Positions 48,928 through 59,860 of a DNA stretch of 64,000 nucleotides are shown here, in pieces; the stretch's first letter is position 1, and every line of letters begins with the position of its first letter. Location: NCBI RefSeq assembly GCF_020921035.1, contig NC_063154.1, positions 3,844,001 through 3,908,000 of the forward strand. The letters are read 5' to 3'. This stretch comes from Rhodamnia argentea (Eukaryota; Streptophyta; Magnoliopsida; Myrtales; Myrtaceae). Below the pieces are notes generated by a model. It saw only the letters and a program-made list of their open reading frames with translations. It was not told where the DNA came from and ran no database searches. The position numbers were made by a program, and so were the translations under genes.

Positions 48928-49975
48928 AGGCTCCGTTTGTGTCGCGAAAATGTGATGTTTTTGAAAAAAAGATTTCCGGAAAGTCACTTTGTAGAGAATT
49001 GACGATATTTTTTTTGTGTCTGATTGAGATTTAAAAATGAAATGGAAAGCAATTTCCATCATTTGGCACGGAATAGACTTTCCTAAGAAAAATTATCAAA
49101 AAAAATTGATTTTTTTAATTAGAAATTCTTTTTTATTTTTTATTTTTTGATTATTTTTTCTTTTCTTTTCTTTTCTTTTTGTTTGCCAGCCCACGGCCGG
49201 CCACAGTGCTTGCCCAAGGCCGGTGGTGGAGAAGTTTTTTTGGTAGAGTTTTAGGAGTCTAGGAGATTTTTTTTACAGGGAGGAGATGCGTTGGCACAGA
49301 GTTAACCCATGTTTATTCCCCATATACCATCAGGAGATGCGTTGGCACAGAGTTAACCCATGTTTATTCCTCATATACCATCCCCATCCATAAATATGCT
49401 ATTTAGTTTATTGAGGTTCATCCCGCTAGTCGAGGAATCAGTTATAACCCCAAACCCTATCTACTAGATCCTTTACGTAAAAATAAGGGTAAAAAGAAAT
49501 TTTATCCATCTATGAATGTACACCCAATGAATTATTTGATCTATATTGATGCAATGCAGCTAGATGAAGTCTGGACTAGATGTCTTCTAAATAGGTGTCC
49601 AGCTCACTAGCCTTGGGCGAGCATATGTGGCCAGTCGTCGGCGATCGTCAAAGTAAGAAAAAAGAAAAGAAAAGGGAAAATAATAAAATTTAAAATTTAA
49701 AAGTTAATAAAATTAAAAAAACTAAATAACTAATACGAAATACAATTTTTTTAAATTAATAAAAAAAGAGAATGAATGTAAAGAAGTTGATGGAGCAAAG
49801 ATGAGGAAAAATATTTTCTTCTTCTCGAGAGGAGGAAAACATTTACCCCGATTTTGAATGAATTTTTTTCGGGGTGGAAAATGTTTTCCTTGACGAGCTT
49901 ATTTTTCGAAAACCAAGCCCCTGAAAATCAAAAAAAAAATTCCTGAAAATCATTGTTCGCGAAAACAATAATTAG
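48928..49975. mobile_element. TIR element with TAGGCTCCGTTTGTG end and internal 51-bp tandem repeat
   Basis: The left end (TTTAGGCTCCGTTTGTGTCG) matches the reverse complement of the right end of the element at 35357-36054. The inner arms (GCGAAAATGTGATG...; ...GTTTTCCTTGACGAGCTTATTTTTCG) are partly inverted. A GC-rich core GCCCACGGCCGGCCACAGTG lies at about 49190. The interior is interrupted around 49280-49640 by other sequence. The right border is approximate. Confidence 0.5.
49281..49382. repeat. 51-bp tandem duplication
   Basis: Units at 49281-49331 and 49332-49382 share AGGAGATGCGTTGGCACAG at the start and CATATACCATC at the end, differing at one base. Confidence 0.92.
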
Positions 49976-49979
49976 TAGA

Positions 49980-51130
49980 TCACTCTAATTTGGATTCTTA
50001 ATTTCGTGTGCCGGTCAATAAATTTGAAGCGTTGGTAAGCTCCGGATTCAATAGTTGGTTTGTTAGTCCAAGAACTATAACTTGTAAAACAAAATAAAAA
50101 TCATAAAAGGTTCGATTCCCCACCGCATCACAAGCACTGAAGTTTCTTTCCAAATTTCCCAACTGGAATATCATCTCAAGAATTCTCCGAGTTGGAAAAA
50201 AAAAAAAAAAGATCACGAGAAAATCAATATTCAAATTCTTTTCCCTTCCTCCTCTTGAATATTCCCAATTCTGAGTTGCTGTGCTCTAGAGCTGGAGTCG
50301 CGTCTCGTCTCTCCCCGCAGTCTTCTCCGACCGCCTCAATTCTCTGCTAAGCCACCCGCCTCATCAAGCTCCGTCCGACGGTCGCGCATGAAGCTGCTGC
50401 ATCCATTTGACGAGGAGGAGGAGCGCGCAATAATTTTTTATCTATTTTTATGCTGTCTTTTCTTGCAGGATCGAGCGGTCTCTGCATCTCTAACCATTCG
50501 CGCAATCTTTTTCTTTTGTCTTTCTTTTTGCTTATGGCCTGTCCAAAGAGAAAGCAGGAAAAGGAAAAAAAAAAAAAACACATTCAAAAGAAAGAAGTGT
50601 TCCCCTCGAAGATAACCCAAAGCTGACAGCGCATGTTTTCAGTTTTCTCTGGTGATCGTGCACCCCCACCACGCATTCTCCCCTCCTCCTCCTCCTCCTC
50701 CGCCATTTTTTTGCATTCTGCCGCTTTTTCTTATCCGATGAGTCAACTGTGCGTCTCTCTGTCTCTCTCTCTCTGGGAAACCTGAAACCCTAGTTTTCAT
50801 CGTTCTCTCTTTCTCAGTTTCTCCGATGGCAAGCGATGTCAGTTGTAGAGCACGAAACGTGTTTTTCCTTTTGTTCAATCAAAGCGATTGTTTCCGAGTT
50901 TACAATGTAGTTTCCAGCCTCTCATCTCGTGTGATCATAACCCACGTCTGAACAAGCCCGTGAAGGGATGTATGCGGCATAATGAAACTTTGTGAAAAGT
51001 GTGTTTGTATATGCTTTGAGTCGCATGAATGAAATCTTTTCATGACCCCGCCAAATTTCGACTCGTTTGACCAAGCACTTGTGTGACTAGTTAGGGGCTC
51101 AAGATGGTTCCAAAAGATTTTAGGCAAATG
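49980..51130. other. Intergenic region, no gene confirmed
   Basis: A GC-rich patch at 50280-50430 with a short frame (MKLLHPFDEEEER at 50388) is followed by AT-rich sequence with a possible acceptor (TTTTCTTGCAG, 50469). It may be an exon relic, but no family is recognised. CTC repeats lie at 50680-50702. Confidence 0.3.
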
Positions 51131-51135
51131 AAAAG

Positions 51136-51813
51136 AGGAAAAAAACAATACAAAGAAAGGCTTAATATATACAAGAAATGTGAAAAAAAAATCATAAACA
51201 TACTGCATTTGTGCCAATTTAGTCCATTTAATCAATTTTGACCGAAAATCGCTGACGTGGACGTCGGTCGTCCCACATGGCAGGGCCGGTGCTAGCGTGA
51301 ATATTTTTTTAAATATTTTTATATTTTATATAAATTTATTATTTTCAATTTTATTTTTTGTACTTTTTTTTATTAAGGTTGGCGAGTGTCGCCAACCAAC
51401 CACTGCGGCCTCGCCTAGATCCGGCCAAGAGAGGGTGTCGCAGCCCTTGCCCAGCCCCCATGAGGGCCACAAACCCGTCGCCTAAGGCCGGTAGGGGTTG
51501 ATCAGCCACCCTCACCAACCCTCAATAAATAAAAAGTGTACAGAAAAGAAAAAGAAGAAAAAAAAAAAAAAAATCAAAGAAACTATTGAAAATATAAAAT
51601 TATGTTAAAAAATACTTAAAAATGTCCACGTTAGTACCGGTCGTGTCACGTAAGACAACCGAAGTCTACGCAAGCGACTTCCAGTCAAAATTGGCCAGAT
51701 TAACTCAATTGGCATAAATCTAAAAGATTTAGGATTGAATTAGCACCGATAAAAAAGTTTAAGATTGAATTGGTACAAATGTAATAACTATAGGATATTT
51801 TTTATACTTTTCC
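51136..51813. mobile_element. Non-autonomous TIR element, same family as 60242-61492
   Basis: The left arm (GTGCCAATTTAGTCCATTTAATCAATTTTGACCG...) and the reverse complement of the right arm (ATGCCAATTGAGTTAATCTGGCCAATTTTGACTGG...) are inverted copies over roughly 170 bp. The GC-rich core at 51372-51500 (GCGAGTGTCGCCAACC, CCTCGCCTAGATCCGGCC) has no transposase. Its arms are clearly related to the 60-kb element. Confidence 0.7.
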
Positions 51814-51819
51814 CTAAAA

Positions 51820-52890
51820 ATACAGTCAACTAGGAAGTAAAATTAGCAAGGAACTTTCAAAAGTCCATGAAATTACAACACTTCTAATGCGGCCTGAATT
51901 TGCATCGACACTTCCAAGTCCGGATGGGCATCGTCCCTGTAGGAATACAGTGCTACTAAGATCTCTTGCTAAAATATTCTTCTTCACTAAATGACACGGG
52001 TCAATTTCTATATCAGATGCTTAAATAAGCCAATCCTCCTCAACACGAGCAGCACCATCTGTTCCAACACTCGATTTAAACTTGCCGCGTTACTCGATAA
52101 TTTCGCTTTGGTGGACCTCGTAGCGTTTCTCGTACTCTAAACGGGCATGAATCTTCACATACTCCTAACACTGGCCAAACTTTGATAGGAGTAGGAGGTT
52201 TGTGAATTCTTCCTCGACCGGGTTCTAAAGTATGGGCAAGCCCCGTCCACCATAAAGATTCATTGACATGTTTAGCCCGCAAAGAATTTGCAAAAATGCG
52301 TACGAATCACCCCCAAAATCGGTCTAACATAATCATTAGTCAACAGCGTGCACAGTGCTCTGATCGTCTTGGCTTTGCGATCAACATGAACATGAACAGG
52401 AGGATCATGATGAAAAATGATTGAGACCTGCATTTAGTCCGCATAATCATGACCCTTTTCAAGTGCGTGGAATGCAAAGGAAAGAGAGAGAATGGTGGAC
52501 CAAACGAAAGGGTCACTCGGTTTCAAAGAAAGGAATCATCACAGCATAAAATCGATGTCGCTTCCCCAGCAATGCAGGGCATATAGTATGTTGGCACTAC
52601 GATTATCATTCTGCCTTTGCCTTTATGCTTTTCCTTTTGCCTTGGGAGGATAGATTCAGTCGACTCAGATGTGTTTTTCCCTTTTTTTTTTTTTTTTGGA
52701 TCGGATGATTCTACAGAAAAAGATCAGGTTAATTGTATAAAGAGCAAAAGGAGGAAAAAAAAAAGATGAAGGAGAGGTTTTTCTATTGGTAAGTTTCAGG
52801 CTCATGTTGTGCACGGAGCGCGCAGTAGAAACTTAGTGCTTTTACATTGGGAGATCACTAAGTGAGAGCCTGCGTCTGAACTCGCTAATA
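51820..52890. other. Intergenic region with a possible decayed coding fragment
   Basis: On the minus strand, 52282-52076 stays open for 68 codons with protein-like composition (ESLWWTGLAHTLEPGRGRIH, then KPPTPIKVWPVLGVCEDSCP). I do not recognise it. Frames on both sides are broken by stops, so if it was a gene or a retroelement product it is dead. Confidence 0.3.
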
Positions 52891-52893
52891 TAT

Positions 52894-53645
52894 TTATATA
52901 GACTTACCTTCACTCAAAAATTTAATTGAATTGTGCGCCAATGTATTACCTACCCCACATCGATTTTTCGATGGGAATTTTTTTTATAATTCAACCGACA
53001 CACGTATTTTAACAATCTCCTTCTCACACGGGAGTTCAGTATTAGATGTGCTCCTCTTAATTTGAGTATCATTCTAAATCTACATGTATCAACTTGAATT
53101 TCTAATGCCCACCTTCATTCCTTACCAATTTCTTGAGGCTGAGCCACGAAGTTGCCATCGGAACTACGTCTCTACACTACAATGTCCACCTTCACCGAGG
53201 TCTCTTTCACCAAATTAAACAGTGAAGGTGACACGAAGACCGCAACCGTCACCAGATTCCTTTCTTAAGATATTAACCAAGCATGAACACACATTGGAAG
53301 TATGTCACTTATCGGCTTTGTTACACATGTCGTGGTCATGAGATTCGTCCCTTGAGATGTTAACCAAGCACTTATACACGTTGGGAGTGTGGCACTCGTT
53401 GACTCTAATACAATTTGTTGGAAATGCGCAGCAAAAATATGGTACCTTTGCTTGGGAAGATTTTTAAAAGGAAGCCCAAATTTGAATTTGTCAAGGTAAC
53501 CAATCGCACTTATCTTCACTCAAAACCTTGAATCAATTGGTTTTGAGCCAACCGTGATATATTAACACCTACACACCAAAGTTTCGGTGTAAATTTTTTT
53601 AACACAACTTACATGTGTATCTCAACAAAATAAACCGAAGAGATA
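52894..53645. repeat. Pair of diverged direct repeats, possible decayed LTRs
   Basis: CTTACCTTCACTCAAAAATTTAATTGAATTG...TTTCGATGGGAATTTTTTTTATAATTCAACCGACACACGTATTTTAAC, here cited by its ends at 52903 and 53010, reappears in diverged form at 53515-53640 (CTTATCTTCACTCAAAACC ... ACATGTGTATCTCAACAAA). The intervening 500 bp contain AACAATCTCC, reminiscent of copia leader sequence. An LTR origin is inference. Confidence 0.4.
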
Positions 53646-53649
53646 GAAG

Positions 53650-55195
53650 AAAACTTCTAACAATCCTTTCGGAATACATTTGTGTCTACTCGTAAATTAG
53701 TATATTTTTGACATATTACTTCGGAATAAAATGGATGACTACTCATATGAAAAAACGAATAACCATAATGACACATTCTAAAAAACATTTTCGTGGTGAT
53801 CCCATCAAAACAATAAGATTGTTTCAATTATCCTAACTAAAACGAAAGATAATCTTCAATCGATACAATGCGGACAGTATCGTACTTTGGCAAGACCAAA
53901 ATATTAGACAGATGATTCCTTCAATCTCCCACACATGTAAATTACAATATTACCTTTTATGTCCGACATTCATTAAAGTCTTTCCTGAAATTACCTTGAT
54001 TTGAAGTGTGATATATTTTCTAACACTCATCACTTTCCTCATCTTTCCAATACGGCATGTACTCTTTAATTGCGTACATAAGATGATGATTCCAATCATT
54101 TAATGTCTTTGTATCGCGTCTTCGTCGTGTTTCAATCAATATCATCTCATCTGTTGACGAACACCGTCTCGAATTTCGAAATAAATGGGTGCATTTTTTT
54201 CGCGGAAAATGAGTACTTTGTAAAATATTTTCCTAAAGTAAATCATATGTATAGCTTATAATTGAATGAACGAAAAATATTTTCATCTAGACAAAAAATG
54301 TTCTCGATAATAAAAATATTTTTATTGATTAATCAATTTAAGCGATTCATAGGGTTTTTCCTAGAAAAATATTCTTTAAATTATTTATTTTCATCTGGAC
54401 AGAAAGGCTCTCTGCCCTTTATTGGAGAGGCCTTGCCAAGGATTGATTTTCGCATGAGCTCCGAGATTCCCCCATGGAAATGGGCTTTCGGATAACGGGC
54501 CTGGCCCGTTTCTTTCGGGCTGAAAAGGCTTCTCGAAAGTGTCCATGCAGTTCGGACCCAATCGAAGACACGATGCTGATCCACCTCGACTTTTATTTCA
54601 TTTTATTTTATTTTTAAATTCTTTTTGTAAGGTGATTTGATTTGATTTGACGAGTATTGAATATCCGAAGCCTCTCAAAATCTACACATGTCGCTACCTA
54701 GAATCACTTGGAACATTATTATAATCCTTATTGTGATTAAAAAGTTCAGAGGAATAGCCAAAAAAAAAAAATTATGTATACAATTAAATGGAATTAGCAG
54801 TGCAAATCTTGAAGCGACAGAATTAAATTATTATGTCCTGATTTTGAGTTGGTAGATAAAAAGCAAGCAAAGCATATAGGGTACCTAATTCATCATTTCG
54901 TGTTATACTTTTCTTGAACGCGACATCGTCTTTCATTGTAATTCATACGTCTAGTATCGAGCAATTCATGCAATTAGTTGTAATGTGTGGCATAGGTTGC
55001 CCTGTGAAAAAAATTTGGAGAGGGTCAATCTTTGCATATCTTCTCTCCCGATCTAGAGTTAGGTTTTAGATTTGAATGCTATTCTATTTCGATCTAAAAA
55101 TAGTTTGAAATTTACAAGGAAGGGAATTCCTTAGCATTTGGTGTAACAAATAATAAGATAGAGTCACCAACAACCCATGAAAAAAGAATAAGAAA
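53650..55195. other. AT-rich intergenic region
   Basis: No gene. About 54180-54410 contains AAAATATTTTT-rich arms in both orientations (GAAAAATATTTTCATCTAGAC at 54270; AAAATATTCTTTAAATT at 54366), consistent with another small MITE. Confidence 0.35.
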
Positions 55196-55625
55196 AAATG
55201 ACACGCATGGTCTCTAAACTATAACCCGATATGCAACGTGATCCATGAGCTTTTAATTTGACTAATATGCTCTATGAATTTTAGCCTAATGTGTAATGTG
55301 GTCTTTTGAACTTTCAATTTGTTCAATGCAATCCCGGATTTTGGGAACATATTCAACTTAGTCTCTAAACTATAAGAAAATTTCTAACGTCGTCCCTGAA
55401 CTTGAATTAATGGAATGACCGCATTGAACGTCTTTCTATAGTTTGAGGACTAGGTTGAACATGTTCCAAAAATTCAAGGACCATATTAGTTAAATTAAAA
55501 TTTTAGAGATCACGTTGAGCTAATTTCAGATATCATATTGGTCAAATTAAAAGTTTATGAATCACATTGCATATTTAGTCAAAATTTATAGGCCATTTAT
55601 GCCGTTATTCAATAACAAAACAAAA
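55196..55625. mobile_element. Foldback element (two ~200-bp inverted arms)
   Basis: The left arm contains GCAACGTGATCCATGAGCTTTTAATTTGACTAATATG and the reverse complement of the right arm contains GCAATGTGATTCATAAACTTTTAATTTGACCAATATG, quoted in part as CTTTTAATTTGAC. Pairing continues through GGAACATATTCAACTTAGTC and its inverted partner to a centre near 55405. Almost the whole element is inverted repeat and there is no coding sequence. Confidence 0.75.
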
Positions 55626-55884
55626 GAAGGAACGTGAGACCCGAGTAGTTGGTGTTGGTGAATGTGGTAGAGCGGCCCAAAAAGATAATGGAAAAAAAGG
55701 AAATTTACAGATTAAGCAACAATTTAAAAATAAAAAGAGATACAAATGGTCCAGCCTCACCAACCCCAAACCTTTTTCGAAGATTCAAAAGAGGCAGCTA
55801 CCTACTTCAATTAACAGGAACGCCGCCAATCCTACGTTTATAATATGTGGCATTGATTATCAGCACATGCGAAGAAGAAAGTAA

Positions 55885-56625
55885 CATTTTTTTTTTTGGT
55901 GGAAAGAAAGGTTCCATTCATTGACGAGGATAAAATTCGAGAGCTACATAAAATACTTTCAAGCTCCCAAATAACTACAAAAAAAAGCAGATAATAGAAA
56001 ACAAATTATGCAGCAAGAAGCACGCTCTCATCTTTTAAGAATGGATCGGGCGATCACCAAAATTCGGTGATGAGCATGTACCGAGAACTCTCACACTAAT
56101 TACAATGACTTGCGGAACGTCCCCATTACCATCGCTAAGTAGTAATACCAACATCGGTATGTTAAAAGAGCGCAGATCAAATGCTCATAAGGAACTCCTA
56201 AATCTATATTTAGCTATAGCTCGAGAAAGTAAAATCTCTGGATCTATATCTAAATCTAAACTAGAAGAGAATAGTGGCATAATCTCGAAAAGTTTATGGA
56301 GCAACGTCACGAACATCCTCATCGGTAGCTGTCGATTGGACGAACAACCGAATTATTCTCCATATTCACCTAAGATTAGTCGCAGAAAATTATTCACACT
56401 CGCAAACTCTCAAAATATAGTGGGCGAGAAAAGAAAAGACAAGCCAAGCAAGATCAGCCATATAAAGATTTTGACCGAAAAAAAGCCACAAAAAGATAGA
56501 AACGATGGGGAGAGGGGGGGCTCCCTCAGAATTTGGGTGGCGGCTAGGGTTTGTGTGGGGGTCGGGAGGGGAGGGGAGGAGGAGAGAGGGAGGGGGGTTA
56601 ACAAGTTATAGTTACTTCGTAAATT
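55885..56625 (-). mobile_element. Possible 3' end of a LINE or other poly(A) retroelement
   Basis: Read on the minus strand, the segment ends in AATGGAACCTTTCTTTCC followed by an A-run (the T-run at 55888-55899), the usual shape of a plant non-LTR retroelement 3' end. The plus-strand 168-codon open frame within it has no recognisable domain and I treat it as chance. No reverse transcriptase was found. Confidence 0.35.
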
Positions 56626-56629
56626 AAAA

Positions 56630-58117
56630 AAGCACGCATTTAAATTTGGAAATCATCTTTCTAATTTTATTTCACACATGCAGTGGGTGTATGGGCTAGC
56701 TTGACCAATAAGGGGCAATGAAATTTCTAAAAAAAGAAAACTAGCATCTTCATATCGTTCTCCTCTATATCTCTGGTTCATGTTGAAGTGTCATGACTTT
56801 TTGTAATTTTTTGCTTCACGACAAAACTCTGAGGAAATGGTTAAAGAGTCGAAACATCTTCTCTTTCGTAGCTTTCCGGTTCACGTCAAAACTCTATAAA
56901 ATCAGATAGAGAGTTGAAACTCTTTCTCCTCCCTAACTTTGTGGTTCATGTAGAAATTGAACCAAAGTAGTGAGAGAGACAAAACTTTTCATACTTGCAA
57001 AGATGAATGATAGCATTTTCTCTCTGTTACTATTTTCGGCAGTGAACCATGGGACATTCTTATATCATCAATTTGTACATTTTCGGGTTCATTTACATCG
57101 ATATGTTGTATATACCAAATAATGAACCAGATAGCATATTAGCATATCCATCTTTATTATTGCAATTTACCAAAAATGGATAGGATGTGACAAAATCTCT
57201 AGATTTCATATCATATGCCAATCAAATTTTATCCCAACTAGAAACTCAGACAATCAAACACAATCTTATATCTTTTTTCACCCATAAAAAGAAAACCTTT
57301 ATATCTTTTCTCTCTATTGCGTATCTCTTTCTTCGAGATTCACATGATATTTAAAAGGAAATGGAGCGAATTCCTCAAGCCATGATTTAAAATTACTTGT
57401 GCGTTCTAATTATAGAAACTTCGCCATCGCCATTGACGAAACTCGAAGAGAGTAATGGAAGCTGGACCCCTTTCTCTTTGCCATAAAACTTTTCCACATG
57501 CAGTAGTCAAGGCTGACGCATTTTCCTTAAAATACTAGCCCGCCCGTCCAAGAGCAAATTAGCTGGGTTTTAAGTGTTCTGTTTATCAGCAGGATGAAGA
57601 CGACGTCTTCTAAGCTCGTTCGTGATTCCATTTGGCGACAGCACATCAGATGAAGACGATGTCTTCTGACTATACCCCGCTTTCCATCATAGGACTCGGA
57701 AAAATGAGCTGTCGCGTGGGATCGTTCTTGCATGTCCACGAGACATGTCAACGGTGGAACAGAGGGGAGAACTGCATCAAAAGTGCTAATAGTTATATAT
57801 GGCGCTTATTTACAGCGCTCACTTGAGTGCTAAACTTTTTTTATTTATTTTGGACTACTTAAAGCGCTAATTTTTTTTTTTAAAGAAAATAGATTATTGA
57901 AGTGCTAATTCCGATTTACTTGATCGGAAATCCAACGTTGACAATTTCTGTATTAATATTCGAAACCGAGGTGCCTCGCCGGAGAACCAATCAACATCTA
58001 AGGCATAAAAGGATGTCGTTTAATGCATTTCCCAAGTTTTTATTATTATTATTTTTCTTTTCTTTTCCTCCCTTCTTTCTTTGGTTAGTCGCCAGACCAG
58101 AGGAAGAAGTTAAGAAC
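56630..58117. other. Intergenic region, no gene recognised
   Basis: Low-complexity AT-rich DNA. No feature could be supported. Confidence 0.35.
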
Positions 58118-58436
58118 AAAAAAAAAAAAAAAAAAAAAAAATGATAATGGCAAAGGCCTCGTACTTCTCCCAGAACAAAGAGCACGACACCTTTGCGGTC
58201 GTGAAGATCCTGACCCCGCCACGGTATGCCGGCGTCTGGACTGATCTTATGTTAAATTTGATATTCTCTGCATGCTTTTTGGAGGATCAAGTCTGAATCT
58301 GATCTTGACTTTGTATTATTTTTCGTTCAACTTCGCCAGGGACCCCTTTTTTTCTTCGGGGTTGCAATTAAGTCCGATGGATTATCTTTTATTTGCATGA
58401 TTTGATCCTTCTCTCACTCTCCCTTGGGTGTTTTGC
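58118..58436. other. Poly(A) tract followed by a short unassigned reading frame
   Basis: A 24-bp A-run (58118-58141) is followed by a frame reading MIMAKASYFSQNKEHDTFAV then VKILTPPRYAG, with a possible donor (CACG|GTATGC) at 58223. Its composition is protein-like, but I recognise no family and see no downstream exon. It may be an exon relic. Confidence 0.25.
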
Positions 58437-59860
58437 TTCTAACTTTCTCGTGAGCTATAGACGGGGAGCCACAAGTTGGTGTTGCACAAACACCCCTTTT
58501 TCTGGATATTGTTCACATCAGTCGGCGCCGTTCCTACCTTATAGGATGTCCGACATTCACATGAGTTCAATTAAAAAATTTAGCATCAAATTAATCAAAG
58601 TGCAAGTTTTATTAAATTATTTTAGGAGCCATGAGAAAACTAAGTCTAAAGAGCGAGAAAAAATGAAATCTTTACGGCAACAAAACTCTCGTATGAGATC
58701 TCATAGAGCAAAGTAGACTTGGTAGTTAGTAGTACTCGAGCATCAAAGCAGATAAGGCCCGTTCTAGGAGGCGAAACAGATACCCTCATCCAGGAGAGTA
58801 CAACGGGAAAAGAGGAGATGCAATGACTGGCTTAGAAGGTCATCCGGTTGCCCGCTACTAAGGAAACGAAAACGGCAAAAGTCGGCCGGCAACTGGCGGT
58901 CCAAATGGAGGGAGGTTCAGGGCTGCCCCATTTCAACCGGGTGCGCCCCACCCCCAACAAGGGCTTATGCAATAAGACGCGAGGTGACCTCCCTCTTTCT
59001 GGGATTTCTTTGTTTTCGTGCCAGATCTGTCCACGCTCTCGCTTTCGCTTACTTGGCAACCATATCCTGCATGTGGGTTTTTTTTGTTTTTTCCCTCCCG
59101 TGCTTGCACGCCGCTCATTGTGGTGCTCGAGCTTGGATGAGCTGTTTAGATGGGGTTAATCGAGGACCCTCGATCCGAATTGCTTTTATGTTGTACTGTG
59201 GCAACTGTTTACGGATGTTGCCGGGTGAACATTGATGCGTTCCTTGATTCCGTCGTTAGTATGAGGAGAAATGGAGTTGGACCGGTTTCTCTTTCTGGAC
59301 TTACCTTGTTTGTCGCAAGTCTCTACACTTTCAACGCAGTTAGCTAGATACTGTTGCCTGGAGATGTAGTGTTGCAATGCAATTTCCCCCTCATGGACAG
59401 GGCTTTAGTTATTACTCGGATTTCTGATTGCCATTCATTTCCATAATCTTGGATTCTCCGTAATAAAGGCGTCCTTTTGATGCAGCAACTTGGCTGTCGG
59501 AGGCTACCCAGGGTAGTTCAAGCGTCGTGGTCTTTTGCCTGACACTGAGCTCTCTGGGTTGGCAACCTTCTCTTGTGCCACATTTGTGTGTCGGAGCCGG
59601 AACTCAGACAGGGTGGAAGAGGCGGCCCACTAACACATGCATGTTTGTGAATACTTGTCTTGACATGTCACGTTCTCATTGTTTGTTGAGTTGTCCTACT
59701 TCATCGTCATAACGAGTGTGATCGTACATTTGTACCTCTCTGATTGAAATGCTTGTCAGTTGTGAAATGTGTAGGAATTCTATCGGTTCGGACAGAAAGT
59801 TATCCTAGTTTCGTAACTTGCAAACATTCTCTGTGCGGGTAATGCAGATGTGTTCTCCTG
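58437..59860 (+). repeat. Distal copy (A) of the duplicated ADCS upstream region
   Basis: This 1.4-kb block repeats in the same orientation at 59861-62700. It contains the counterpart of the leader exon and leader intron found next to ADCS, but about 110 bp present in copy B at 61665-61775 (from CGATTCGTCCCCTCCG to GAAGAAGAGCTCATG) are missing here near 58960. There is no coding sequence after copy A, so any transcript from it would not directly lead into ADCS. Confidence 0.9.

Noticed and set aside
56105..56611. A 168-codon open frame
   Set aside because: Low-complexity Lys/Ser/Gly-rich sequence in what looks like retroelement 3' DNA; no domain, no splice support.
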